Positions 7,599 to 16,166 of a stretch of DNA of 16,315 nucleotides are shown one piece after another. The stretch is from Actinomycetota bacterium (GTDB lineage Bacteria; Actinomycetota; Acidimicrobiia; Acidimicrobiales; CADCTF01). Each line of letters begins with the position of its first letter. Positions within the stretch are counted from its first letter, which is position 1. The translations under genes were made by a program, and so were the position numbers. A model generated the notes under the pieces. It saw nothing but the letters and a program-made list of their open reading frames with translations, did no database searches and had not been told where the DNA came from. The stretch spans positions 1 through 16,315 of the forward strand of contig JAHWJQ010000024.1 of assembly GCA_019348305.1 (NCBI GenBank), read 5' to 3'.

Positions 7599-7629
7599 GC
7601 TCGGCCGGCTCCCGGTCGGGCGAGCGTTT
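7599..7629 (+). terminator. Terminator-like hairpin after the TolB-like gene
   Basis: GCTCG (7599-7603) pairs with CGAGC (7621-7625), enclosing an inner CCGG/CCGG stem with a short loop. GTTTC follows. The position, 19 bases after the stop codon, fits a terminator, but the T run is short, so efficiency is doubtful. Confidence 0.35.
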
Positions 7630-7740
7630 CGCTGTCCTACCCGCGTGCGATCGTCGTCGCGACGCCGGGTTCGAGGCGTGCGAGGTTGCCGGAGCTGAAG
7701 AAATGACACGGGTGTGACTCGTTTCTGGTACGACTGGGAC

Positions 7741-9321
7741 ATGCGGAGCGGAGACCGCCCCTGGAGGTGCCTGCCGCCGGAGTTGTTCGCGTTCACCAGC
7801 GGCAACCTGCGCGAGCTGCACACCGCCGTGCTGAGCGTCTTCCAGGACGCCGCTGTCCTGCAACCGGCGCTGCGCTTCGACCACGTGCGGTCGGCTCTCG
7901 AATCAGCCGGGTGGGACGAGCCGGTGACGGACGACCAGCTTCGGTTCAGCCTCGACCAGCTCGTGGGCTGGCACCTGCTCGACGTGATGCAGGACCACGC
8001 CGCCCACTACGCCACCCCCGAGGAGTTCGAGCGCCGGAACCTGCAGTGGTCGCTCACCCCCCAGGGCGAGGCGGCCATCGGAGGCGTGCAGTGGGCGCTG
8101 GCCGAGCTGGGCCGGGCCGTCAGCCTGCAGCCGGCGGTCCTCGACGCCATCGCCGACGGGCTCGGCGATCTCCACCGGCTCATCTCCGACGACGCCCGGG
8201 CCATCGACGCGGGGCGGGTGGCGACGACGCTGGCCGCCGTCGAAGGCCACCTGGAGTCGATGATCGCGAGCCTTCGGCAGTTCAACCGTCACCTCCAGCG
8301 CCTGGTGCGCGACGATGCCGCCGACGACGAGGTGTTCCTCGAGGTGAAGCGCCAGACGGTCGCCTACCTGCAGGAGTACATCACCGGGGTCGATCGACCG
8401 ACTCGGCGCGTGGCTGCCGCCATCGCGCGGTTGCGGGACGGGGCGGGCATCGCTGTGCTCCACGACACCGCGCTGCGGGGGGCGAACCTGGCCCCGCTGG
8501 GCCAAGAGGACCCGGCGCCCGGGTGGCTGGCCGAACGGGCCCGTCGGTGGGATGCGCTGGTGGTGTGGTTCGCCCCTGCAGACGGATCAGACCCGAGGAT
8601 CTCGACCCTCCTCGATGTTGCCCGCCAGGCCATCCTCCAGCTTCTTCGGGTGCTCGAGCGGCGATGGGAGGCGCGTCGGCGGTCCGCGTCGGTGGCCGAC
8701 GATTTCCGACGCCTCGCCGGCTGGTTCCGCCACGCCGCCAGCGAGGACGAAGCGCATGTGCTGTTCAACGTGGCCTTCGGTGCTTGGCCGGCCCGTCACG
8801 CCCACCTCCTGCATCCCGATGCCGAGGCCGTCCCGTCGACCGCGAGCTGGCTGGGGGCGGCTCCGGTGGAGGTCGCCCCCTCCCTCCGGGCATCGGGCAC
8901 CATCCAGAACCGGGGGAGGGTGCGGCCCGTCGCCGACCCCAGAGCCGTCCGCGCCCGGCGCCAGCGGGCCCAGGCCGAAGAGCTGCTACGGGACCGAGAG
9001 CTTCGTCGCGCCCTGGCCACGTCGGGGCGCGTGCCGCTGTCGTCCTTCGCCCACCTCGATGCGGCGTCCTTCCGGGAACTGCTCGGGCTCATAGGCGAAG
9101 CCCTGTCCGCCCCCGTCGGCGGCGACGGCCGCCGGCGAGCCCTCAGCGCCGACGGCCAGATCGAGATCGTCCTCATCCCCCCACGATCAGCGCGCACCTT
9201 CGCCGTGATCGTCACCGACGCCGGCCGCCTCACCTCGCCCGACTTCGGCGTGTCCATCGTCTTCACATCGGGCGAGTGCGCTACGCCGATGCCGTCGGTG
9301 GCGGAGGCCGGCGGTGCCTGA
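7741..9321 (+). CDS. jetA: Wadjet type II protein JetA (DUF2397/TIGR02677), kleisin-like subunit
   Basis: A 526-residue protein matching the family paired with the TIGR02680 SMC protein in Wadjet type II. It opens with RPWRCLPPELFAFTSGNLRELHTAVLSVF, the family's typical N-terminal block, continues with winged-helix-like and long helical segments (GRVATTLAAVEGHLESMIASLRQFNRHLQRL), and has AYLQEYITGVDRPT and WLGAAPVEVAPSLRASG blocks followed by basic helices. In Wadjet, JetA is the kleisin-like subunit (MukF-related) that bridges the SMC heads. The ATG at 7741 is used; a GTG at 7714 would add nine residues. Neither has a clear ribosome binding site. The gene overlaps jetB by eight bases. Family assignment rests on N-terminal pattern, length and operon partners. 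Confidence 0.9.
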   Translation: MRSGDRPWRCLPPELFAFTSGNLRELHTAVLSVFQDAAVLQPALRFDHVRSALESAGWDEPVTDDQLRFSLDQLVGWHLLDVMQDHAAHYATPEEFERRNLQWSLTPQGEAAIGGVQWALAELGRAVSLQPAVLDAIADGLGDLHRLISDDARAIDAGRVATTLAAVEGHLESMIASLRQFNRHLQRLVRDDAADDEVFLEVKRQTVAYLQEYITGVDRPTRRVAAAIARLRDGAGIAVLHDTALRGANLAPLGQEDPAPGWLAERARRWDALVVWFAPADGSDPRISTLLDVARQAILQLLRVLERRWEARRRSASVADDFRRLAGWFRHAASEDEAHVLFNVAFGAWPARHAHLLHPDAEAVPSTASWLGAAPVEVAPSLRASGTIQNRGRVRPVADPRAVRARRQRAQAEELLRDRELRRALATSGRVPLSSFAHLDAASFRELLGLIGEALSAPVGGDGRRRALSADGQIEIVLIPPRSARTFAVIVTDAGRLTSPDFGVSIVFTSGECATPMPSVAEAGGA

Positions 9322-10573
9322 GTCGCTGCTCGCCGCCCAGCTCGACGCCGACCGCGGCGTCGCCGTCCGCACGCTGCTGCGCACGCCGATCCTCGATGCT
9401 TCGGCCGATGCCGACGGGTTCGCGGCCGTCGTTCGCACCAAGGAGTGGCTCATCCCTTGGTTCGAGCAGACGTGCGGGTGGACGCTGTCGGTCGACACGG
9501 CGGGGCGCACGGCGCGACTGGCGAAACGTTCGCCCTCACCCGACGCCAGTCGCACGGCACGACGGGCACGAGGCGAGCGGGCGCCCTTCGATCGACGCCG
9601 CTACGAGCTCCTCTGCCTGAGCCTGGCCGAGCTCTCCGGGCACCCCGTGACGACCATCGGCATCCTGGCCGGTGCGCTGGCCGCCGGCGGGCCGGCCCGG
9701 CTCGACACCGCCCGCCACCGCGAGCGGGCGGCGTTCATCGACGCCCTGCTGCTCCTGGCCCGGTGGGGGATCGTCCGCTTCGAAGGTGGCGACCCCGACT
9801 CCTTCGTCGACAACGAGCACGGCAACGCCATGGTCTTCGTCGACACGGGGCGCCTGCACCGGCTCCTCGCCTCTGAGGTCCCGCCGTCGCGTGTCGATGT
9901 CGAGACGACCGAGGCGGCGACGGCGGCGCTGACCGTCGAGCCGCGCTACGGCGAGCCCGATGACCGTGACGACGAGACCCGGTTGCGCTGGATCCGCCAC
10001 TCGATCGCCAGGAGGGTCATCGACGATCCGGTCGTGCACTTCGAGGACCTCACGCCCGAGCAGGTCGCCTATCTCGAGAACCCGGCCGGTCGGAAGTGGC
10101 TCCGCGACCGGATGTCCGAGGCCGGCTTCGTGATGGAGCACCGGGCGGAGGGCGTGATGGCGATCGACCCCGAGCGGGTGGCGACCGACGATGAGTTCCC
10201 GGCGCCGTCGAGCACGGTGAAGCAGGTGGCCCTCCTCCTCGTGGCCAGCTTCGTGCGCGGCGACATCCTCGATCGGCGCGTGCTGGTGGAGGTGCCCATG
10301 CCGGCGCTGACCGATGCCGTCGGTGGGTTGTTGGCGGAGCACCCGGCATGGGCCCGCCAGCACCGCGAAGGGGAGGGGCCTGCTCGTCTTGCCGCGGAGG
10401 CGGTGGCGCTGCTGGCCCGGTTCGACCTCGTCCGGGTGGACCCGCCGACCGAGGAGGGCGGTCCCGAGGTCGTCCGGCCGCGGCCGGCGCTGGCGAGGTA
10501 TGCAGCGGCCGCTCCACGCCTCGTCGGCGCGACCGGCACCCTGTTCGACGACATCGAGGAGGAAGCGCGATGA
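9314..10573 (+). CDS. jetB: Wadjet type II protein JetB (DUF2398/TIGR02678), KITE-like subunit
   Basis: A 419-residue protein of the DUF2398 family. The GTG at 9314 sits inside the 3' end of jetA and has GGAGG (9303-9307) six bases upstream. Recognisable blocks are VRTLLRTPILDASADADGF, RRRYELLCLSLAEL and LLLLARWGIVRFEGG near the N-terminal half, and DDPVVHFEDLTPEQVAYL with RKWLRDRMSEAGFVMEHRAEG later. These are winged-helix-type regions expected for a KITE-like (MukE-related) subunit that binds JetA in the SMC complex. Its last bases form ATGA with the start of jetC. It should act with JetA and JetC in loading on and reeling in circular DNA. Confidence 0.9.
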   Translation: MPESLLAAQLDADRGVAVRTLLRTPILDASADADGFAAVVRTKEWLIPWFEQTCGWTLSVDTAGRTARLAKRSPSPDASRTARRARGERAPFDRRRYELLCLSLAELSGHPVTTIGILAGALAAGGPARLDTARHRERAAFIDALLLLARWGIVRFEGGDPDSFVDNEHGNAMVFVDTGRLHRLLASEVPPSRVDVETTEAATAALTVEPRYGEPDDRDDETRLRWIRHSIARRVIDDPVVHFEDLTPEQVAYLENPAGRKWLRDRMSEAGFVMEHRAEGVMAIDPERVATDDEFPAPSSTVKQVALLLVASFVRGDILDRRVLVEVPMPALTDAVGGLLAEHPAWARQHREGEGPARLAAEAVALLARFDLVRVDPPTEEGGPEVVRPRPALARYAAAAPRLVGATGTLFDDIEEEAR

Positions 10574-13500
10574 GATGGCAGCCGACCCGGGCGGGCCTGC
10601 TGAACGTCTGGCGGTACGACGACGAAGTCCTCACGTTCCACAACGGGCGGCTGCTGCTGCGTGGCGCCAACGGCTCGGGCAAGTCGATGGCGCTCGAGTT
10701 GCTCTTTCCGTTCCTGTTCGACGCGAGCGTGCTCCCGGGTCGCCTGTCGTCGGCTCAGAAGTCACGCGGCGGCCTCTATGACCGACTCATGACCGGTGCC
10801 GACGGCACCGGGCGCATCGGGTTCCTGTGGGCCGAGTTCCGGGCCGGCGAAGAGACGTTCACCATCGGGGTGCGGCTGCGGGCGTCCACCAGCACCCGCA
10901 ACGTCGAGCGCGACTGGTTCACGACGAGCCTCGTGGTGGGCGAGTCGCTCCAGCTGCTCGACGAGGACCGCTCACCCCTGCTGTCCCGCAAGGCCCTCGT
11001 CCACGCGCTCGGCGATTGCGGCACCGTCTACGAGAGCGCCGAGGAGTACCGGGCGTCGGTTCGGGCGCACCTGTTCGCCGGTTTCGATGTCCGCCAGTAC
11101 GACGCGGTGATCACGACGTTGCTCGCGCTGCGCCAGGAGAAGGTGTCCCAGGACCTGACGCCCGACAAGCTCTCCGAGATCCTGACCGCGTCGCTCCCGC
11201 CCGTCGACGAGTACCGCATCACCGAGGTGGCCGAGGGTTTCGAGCGCCTCGACCGCCGGAAGGCGAGCATCGAGCAGCTCGAGGCCGACCTCTCGGTGAT
11301 CAAGCGCCTCCAGCGCCAGAACCGCACCTACGCCCGCACGATTCTTACGGCCATGGCCGGGCGGGTGCGCTCGACGCAGAACGAGCGCGACGCGGTGACC
11401 CGCGACGAGCGCACCACGGGCGCGCAGCTGGAACAGGAGGGGGCCGAGGAGCACCGCGTCGAAGACGACCTGGCGGCGGCCGAGCAGACCATGGCCACCC
11501 TCGCCGCCGAGGTCGATTCCCTCAAGAACCTCGATGCCTACAAGGCCGGCGGCCAGCTCGTGCCCCTTCGGGAAGAGGCGCGACGGGCCCGGGGTCGGGC
11601 GGGTGCGGAGGACGCGGCCGCAGCCGAGACGAACGACGAACTGCGGCGGGCCGAGGACGAGGTGGCCGACGCCAGTCACCGCCTGGGCGCGGCATCGTCC
11701 GCCGAACGGACGGCACGAGACGACGTGACCCGGTTGGGCGACGACGCCGACGCCGCCGCCATCGTCGACGAGGTCGCCGGCCTCGAGCCAGACGCCGCGG
11801 ACGCGATGGTGTGCGCGTGGCTCACGACGAAGCGGGCGGCCAGCCGCGAGGTGCGGGAGGCGCTGTCGCGCCTCAAGGCGGCGATCGTCGAGCGAAGGCA
11901 TCGCGAGGAAGCGGCTGAGGAGGAACGGTCCCTGCGAGCTGACGCGGTGACCGCCGCGGCCGCAGCTGAGGCCGCGATGGTCGACGCCGTCGCGACCTTC
12001 CGTGGTGAGATCGCCACATGGGCGTCGGGGTGCCGCGCTCTTGATCTGGAAGCGGTGCGCCACAGCCTCTTGCATCACGAGCGGGGCGCCGACCCCCGCG
12101 CCGCCTTGGCGCTCGTCGCCAGAGTGGCGGCACCGGCGCTCGAGGCGTTGGCCGTGCGGCGGGCGCAGGCGGAGGTCGACCTCGCCGACAACCACGCCGA
12201 CGCGGCCAACCTCGGCGAGGAGCGGGCCGCGCTGGCGGCCGGGCGCGCACCAGAGCCGGAGGCCGCGCTGTGGCGGACGCCAGGCGCCCGGGAGGGCCGC
12301 GCCGGCGCCCCCCTGTGGCGGCTCCTGGACTTCCATGCCGATGTCACGACGGTCGAACGCGAGGGAGTGGAATCGGCGCTCTCGGCCGTCGGGCTGCTCG
12401 ACGCCTGGGTCGACGCCAGCGGCGCACTCGTCCTGCCAGAGCCCGTGGCCGACGCCTTCGCGGCGCCCTTCCTGCCTTCGCCGACGCAGCGGTCGCTGGC
12501 CTCGGTCATCGTGGCCTCCGGCGCGGAGGATGGTGAGGTCCCCGTCGAGGTGGTGGAGGCCATCCTGGCGTCGGTGGTGCTTGTCGACTCGGTCATCGGC
12601 GTCGAGCCGGGGGAGGGGCGACCGGCGGTCGGCCTCGACGGCACGTTCCGATTCGGGCCCCTGGCCGGCCGGGGGCCCGACGCCCGCGCCCGGTTCATCG
12701 GCACCGCCGCCCAGGAGCGTGCTCGACGCGATCGGATGGCAGAGATCGACGACGAGCTCGCCGCCCTGGCTCGCGCCGCTGCCGAGATCGGCCACGGCAT
12801 CGAGGTGCTCGACCGCGAGCGTTGCGCCATCGACGCGGAGGTGGCCTCGTTCCCAGCGGGCGACGCAGTCGAGGACGCCAGGCTGGCCCACGAGATCGCT
12901 CGCCAGCGCGCCCACGATGCCGCGGGCCGGGTCGAGCGGGCGGTGCAGCAGTTGCGCCAGGCCGAAGAAGCGGCCCGCCAGGCGCAGCTAGCCCTCACGC
13001 GGCTGGCGGCGGCGCACCGGTTGCCGACCGATCCGGACGCGCTCGACGAGTACGACGAGCGGCTGGTCCGCCTCGACCGGGCCGTGGCGGCGTGGACGAA
13101 CCGGCGCCGAGACGCGGCGCGAGCGGTGGCGGCACTGACGGCGGCTGAGCGCGCCCGTGATCGCGCCGTGGCCTCGGCCCAGAACGCCGCTCGCCGCCGT
13201 GAGGACGCCGAGCGCGAGGCGGCCGACCTCGAGGCCCGGCTGCGGGCGCTCGACGAGACGGTGGGGGCCAGCTTCCGGGAGGTACAGGATCGGATCGACG
13301 CGGCGCTGGTGGAGCGACAGCGCCAGGAGACCGCGGCAAAGTCACTGCGCATCCGGCGGGTCGAGTTGGCCAAGGCCGTTGCCACCCTCGAGGCCAAGGC
13401 GGCCGAGATCGAGGGCCGCCGCGTCGACGTCGAAGCTCGCCGAGAGGAGGCTCACCGTCAGTTCTCGGCCGGCGTCTCCGACGGTCTGGCGGCCGATGCC

Positions 13501-14598
13501 GACATCCCCCTTCCTCACGAGGAGCTCGCCGGCGTCGGCGACGTCGTCGACGCCAGTCGCGCCGTCCTGGCATCGGCGGGGGACGCGGCGCCCGACGACC
13601 CGGCGCTCTCGCGAGCCGAGGGCCAGCTGCACGAGACGCTTCATGTGGCCCGCCAGTCACTCCTCGGCCGTATCGAGGTGACCCTCGACCAGTCCGACGG
13701 TGGTTGGTGGACGTTGCGGACCACGAGCGGCGGTCTCCGCCGGTCGGTCGCGGCGACGGTGATGGCACTCCAGGGCGACCTGCTCGCCGCGCAAGAGGAG
13801 TTCCGCGACGACGAGCACCGGTTGTTCGACGAGACACTGTCGGGCAACGTCCGCGTCGCCGTCGCTGAGCGGCTCCGTCGGGCCCGCCAACTGGTCGACG
13901 GCGTCAACGACGAACTCGTGGAGGTCCGAACCGAGGCCTCCGGAGTCGGCGTGCGCCTGAAGTGGGAGGTCGACCCCGAGCAATCGGCCGCCGTGCGATC
14001 AGCTCGCAACCTCCTGTTGAGAGACGCCGCCGACTGGACCGAAGACGAGCGCCAGGGGATGTACGCCTTCTTCCGGGCGCGCCTGGCCGATGCCCGGGCC
14101 CGGCTCGACGGCACCGCAGGATGGGAGGACCGCCTTCGCGAGGCGCTCGACTACCGGCGCTGGCACCGCTTCGTGCTCGAGCTCAGGCACCAGGACAGCG
14201 ACGGCTACCAGGCGGCGACGGCCCAGCGGCTGGCCCGGCTCTCGACGGGCGAGCGGTCGATCGCGCTGCACCTCCCGATGCTCGCCGCCGTCGCCGCCCA
14301 CTACGACGGGGGCGGCACGCCGTCGGACCTGCCGGGGTGCCCGCGCTTGATCCTGCTCGACGAGCTGTTCGCCGGTGTAGATGTGGTCAACCGCCGCCAG
14401 CTTTTCGGCATGTTCGTGGCATGGGATCTCGACGCCATCTTCACGAGCGACCACGAGTGGTGCGCCTACGACAGCCTCGACGGCATCGCCATCCACCACC
14501 TGCATCCCGCCGAGCCGGGCGAGCCGGTGACGACGTCTCGCTTCGTGTGGGACGGCCGCGAGCGGCGCACCGCGCCACTCGAGCTCGTCTCGACGTGA
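10570..14598 (+). CDS. jetC: Wadjet type II protein JetC (TIGR02680), SMC-like ATPase
   Basis: A 1342-residue SMC-type ATPase, the motor of the Wadjet complex. The N-terminal head holds Walker A GANGSGKS (residues 32-39). Long Ala/Arg/Glu-rich coiled coils run from about 230 to 570 and 715 to 1170. Between them lies a globular hinge-like region (about 575-715, starting PLWRLLDFHADVTTVEREG). The C-terminal head holds the ABC signature LSTGER (1224-1229) and Walker B LILLDELFAGVD (1260-1271), so ATP binding and hydrolysis should be intact. The ATG overlaps the jetB stop (ATGA) and follows GAGGAGG (10556-10562) by seven bases. In characterised systems JetC with JetA and JetB extrudes plasmid DNA loops and presents small circles to JetD for cutting. 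Confidence 0.95.
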   Translation: MRWQPTRAGLLNVWRYDDEVLTFHNGRLLLRGANGSGKSMALELLFPFLFDASVLPGRLSSAQKSRGGLYDRLMTGADGTGRIGFLWAEFRAGEETFTIGVRLRASTSTRNVERDWFTTSLVVGESLQLLDEDRSPLLSRKALVHALGDCGTVYESAEEYRASVRAHLFAGFDVRQYDAVITTLLALRQEKVSQDLTPDKLSEILTASLPPVDEYRITEVAEGFERLDRRKASIEQLEADLSVIKRLQRQNRTYARTILTAMAGRVRSTQNERDAVTRDERTTGAQLEQEGAEEHRVEDDLAAAEQTMATLAAEVDSLKNLDAYKAGGQLVPLREEARRARGRAGAEDAAAAETNDELRRAEDEVADASHRLGAASSAERTARDDVTRLGDDADAAAIVDEVAGLEPDAADAMVCAWLTTKRAASREVREALSRLKAAIVERRHREEAAEEERSLRADAVTAAAAAEAAMVDAVATFRGEIATWASGCRALDLEAVRHSLLHHERGADPRAALALVARVAAPALEALAVRRAQAEVDLADNHADAANLGEERAALAAGRAPEPEAALWRTPGAREGRAGAPLWRLLDFHADVTTVEREGVESALSAVGLLDAWVDASGALVLPEPVADAFAAPFLPSPTQRSLASVIVASGAEDGEVPVEVVEAILASVVLVDSVIGVEPGEGRPAVGLDGTFRFGPLAGRGPDARARFIGTAAQERARRDRMAEIDDELAALARAAAEIGHGIEVLDRERCAIDAEVASFPAGDAVEDARLAHEIARQRAHDAAGRVERAVQQLRQAEEAARQAQLALTRLAAAHRLPTDPDALDEYDERLVRLDRAVAAWTNRRRDAARAVAALTAAERARDRAVASAQNAARRREDAEREAADLEARLRALDETVGASFREVQDRIDAALVERQRQETAAKSLRIRRVELAKAVATLEAKAAEIEGRRVDVEARREEAHRQFSAGVSDGLAADADIPLPHEELAGVGDVVDASRAVLASAGDAAPDDPALSRAEGQLHETLHVARQSLLGRIEVTLDQSDGGWWTLRTTSGGLRRSVAATVMALQGDLLAAQEEFRDDEHRLFDETLSGNVRVAVAERLRRARQLVDGVNDELVEVRTEASGVGVRLKWEVDPEQSAAVRSARNLLLRDAADWTEDERQGMYAFFRARLADARARLDGTAGWEDRLREALDYRRWHRFVLELRHQDSDGYQAATAQRLARLSTGERSIALHLPMLAAVAAHYDGGGTPSDLPGCPRLILLDELFAGVDVVNRRQLFGMFVAWDLDAIFTSDHEWCAYDSLDGIAIHHLHPAEPGEPVTTSRFVWDGRERRTAPLELVST

Positions 14599-15809
14599 CC
14601 GGGGCCGCTCGCGCCAGCCGCCCGGACCTCGAGCCGCTGTGGGAGGAGTTGGCGCGGCGGTTCTCGGCGTCGGACCGGCCGGTGACGTCGGTCACCGTCC
14701 GGCACCTCTCCGACCAGTCGCGCACGGCGTTGGCCGACCTCTTGGGCCTCGAGCGTCTTCCGCCGCCGTCGCCTCGCGTGCGGGTCGGCGAGGTGGCGCG
14801 GGCGCTCGGCGTGTCTGGTGAGGAAGGGGTGCGGGCAGCCGTCGAGGAGCTCGTGGGGCCCCTCGGCAACCGCTCCCTCGAACGGCGTCAGGACCGGGCC
14901 CGGCGGGAGGCGCTGTGGTCGTGGCTCGAAGGCGAGGCTGCGCGCCTCGACGTCGCCGAATGGTCGCGCTCGGTGCGCAGCCAAGGGATTCCGGGCGGGC
15001 ACGTCGCCGCCCATCGCCTTCGCCTCGAACGGGCGGTGGCCGTGCTCGATCGGGTCCTGGCGCCGGCCGCACGCCCTTCCGTGCTCGCCCACATTGCGGC
15101 CGATGTGCTCGGTGATCCGCACGCGCTGGATCCGGGCCAGCCCATCGCCGCCCTCGTCGTCGACGCCCTCGCGCTGCGAGGTGGCAGCGGCCGCGTTCGC
15201 CGGGCCGAGGTCGTCCGGGCGGTGTGGTCCTCGGCCGGCGTGGCGACGGACGAGCTGTCGCCGACGGTGCTCCTGTTCCACCTCGCCGGCGTTCCCCTGC
15301 CCGAGAACGTCAATCCGGTCGACTCGACGTGTGCGGCCATGGCCCAGGCCGGTGAGCCGGTCGTGCTCACCCTGTCGCAGCTCCAGCGCTGGTCCCTGCG
15401 TCCCGCCGCTTCTGACGTGCTCGTCGTCGAGAACCCGTCGGTCGTCGCCCATGCGTCGCATGAGGGGTATGCCGCCGCCCCGGTGGTGTGCACCGGAGGA
15501 TGGCCCAACGTCGCCGTGCTGACGTTGCTCCGCCAGTTGGTTGCCGCCGGGTGCCGGCTTCGCTGCCATGCCGACTTCGACCCCGCTGGAGTGCTGATCG
15601 TCCGCCATCTCGTCGAGCTCTTCGACGCCCAGCCGTGGGAGATGACGGCGACCGCCTACCTGTCCGCGGCCGACCGGTCCAGCGTTGCCTTCGACGGATC
15701 GGTGGCCGATACGCCGTGGGACCCGGCGCTGGCGGCGGCTATGCGACTACGGCAACGGGCCGTCTTCGAAGAGGACGTCCGTCACACGATCACAGAGGTG
15801 CCGAAGTAG
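14595..15809 (+). CDS. jetD: Wadjet type II protein JetD (DUF3323 + DUF2399 Toprim nuclease)
   Basis: A 404-residue protein starting at a GTG that overlaps the jetC stop (GTGA). The N-terminal part (ELARRFSASDRPVTSVTVRH..., through HRLRLERAVAVLDRVL) matches DUF3323, and the C-terminal part is the Toprim-like DUF2399. Catalytic residues are visible: Glu279 in VVENPSVV and the DxD Asp327/Asp329 in CHADFDPAG. In Wadjet, JetD is the nuclease that cleaves DNA once the SMC complex has reeled in a small circle. Length is normal for the family and no frameshift is seen. It ends the operon; 458 bases of non-coding DNA follow before the next gene. Confidence 0.94.
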   Translation: MTGAARASRPDLEPLWEELARRFSASDRPVTSVTVRHLSDQSRTALADLLGLERLPPPSPRVRVGEVARALGVSGEEGVRAAVEELVGPLGNRSLERRQDRARREALWSWLEGEAARLDVAEWSRSVRSQGIPGGHVAAHRLRLERAVAVLDRVLAPAARPSVLAHIAADVLGDPHALDPGQPIAALVVDALALRGGSGRVRRAEVVRAVWSSAGVATDELSPTVLLFHLAGVPLPENVNPVDSTCAAMAQAGEPVVLTLSQLQRWSLRPAASDVLVVENPSVVAHASHEGYAAAPVVCTGGWPNVAVLTLLRQLVAAGCRLRCHADFDPAGVLIVRHLVELFDAQPWEMTATAYLSAADRSSVAFDGSVADTPWDPALAAAMRLRQRAVFEEDVRHTITEVPK

Positions 15810-15825
15810 TAGCGACTCGCCTCGG

Positions 15826-15838
15826 ACGGAAATTCCGT
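15826..15838. repeat. Short inverted repeat after jetD
   Basis: ACGGAA-A-TTCCGT is a six-base inverted repeat around one central base, 16 bases after the jetD stop. It is AT-rich compared with its surroundings. As RNA it would form ACGG/CCGT around AAATT, too weak for a terminator. It could be an operator half-site pair; there is no further evidence. Confidence 0.25.
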
Positions 15839-15876
15839 TGACCGCGCCTCGCCCGTCTTGCACCATCACTTCTCCT

Positions 15877-16032
15877 ATGGCACGCAGGCTCACCGCCGAA
15901 CGAAAAACGCTCGAGGGCCAAGCCCTGTCGGGCTTCGGCGGGTACGCGTGGCCACCCGGAACAGTCCTCGACCACGAGGCGACGCCGGGGCGATGGGATG
16001 CTGCCGATACCGGCAGACCCATGCGCTGGTAA
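15877..16032 (+). CDS. Possible 51-residue ORF, doubtful
   Basis: ATG 15877 opens a frame (MARRLTAERKTLEGQALSGF...) ending at TAA 16032. No family is recognised and no ribosome binding site is convincing. The same bases form three hairpins, so the stretch is more likely part of a structured RNA or leader than a gene. It is listed so the interval is described. Confidence 0.15.
   Translation: MARRLTAERKTLEGQALSGFGGYAWPPGTVLDHEATPGRWDAADTGRPMRW
15917..16021 (+). other. Run of three hairpins between jetD and the tRNA-like elements
   Basis: Three stems occur in about 100 bases. The first is AAGCCC/GGGCTT (15920-15925/15930-15935) with loop TGTC, extended by GCC/GGC past a bulged C. The second is CCTCG-ACCA-CGAGG (15966-15979). 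The third is CTGCCG-ATAC-CGGCAG (16001-16016), extended by TGGG/CCCA (15994-15997/16018-16021). All have tetraloops. In GC-rich DNA such stems can arise by chance, but three in a row before two tRNA-like folds suggest a structured RNA. No known RNA family was recognised. Confidence 0.3.
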
Positions 16033-16081
16033 CGCACCGCCCTCCTGGCCGAAGTTCCCAGCGTCCTCCCCTTGGCCTCGA

Positions 16082-16143
16082 GCCAGTGGTGGCGTAGCGG
16101 TCTTCCAAAACCGATGACCGGCGGTTCGAGCGCCTCGCTGGTA
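16082..16143 (+). ncRNA. D-armless tRNA-like element with UCC loop (degenerate tRNA or tRNA mimic)
   Basis: GCCAGTG (16082-16088) can pair with CGCTGGT (16136-16142), using two wobble pairs, as an acceptor-like stem. Inside, CGGT/ACCG (16098-16101/16110-16113) closes an eight-base loop containing TCC (16104-16106) flanked like a glycine anticodon. GGCG/CGCC (16120-16123/16131-16134) closes a GTTCGAG loop like a T arm shifted by one base. Only nine bases occupy the D-arm place. It cannot be a standard tRNA. It may be a decayed tRNA-Gly or part of a tRNA-mimicking RNA. Confidence 0.35.
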
Positions 16144-16166
16144 GCGCTTCACCGATCCAACTTCAC

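Noticed and set aside
7767..9620. A 617-codon plus-strand frame overlapping jetA and jetB
   Set aside because: Arg/Pro/Gly-rich out-of-frame reading of jetA and jetB, with no family similarity.
10972..12915. A 647-codon minus-strand open frame inside jetC
   Set aside because: Long antisense frames are expected in GC-rich coiled-coil genes. The translation has no recognisable domain, while the plus strand is a clear JetC.
12075..13397. A 440-codon minus-strand frame rich in Ser, Arg and Ala
   Set aside because: Low-complexity shadow of the JetC coiled coil; no domain pattern.
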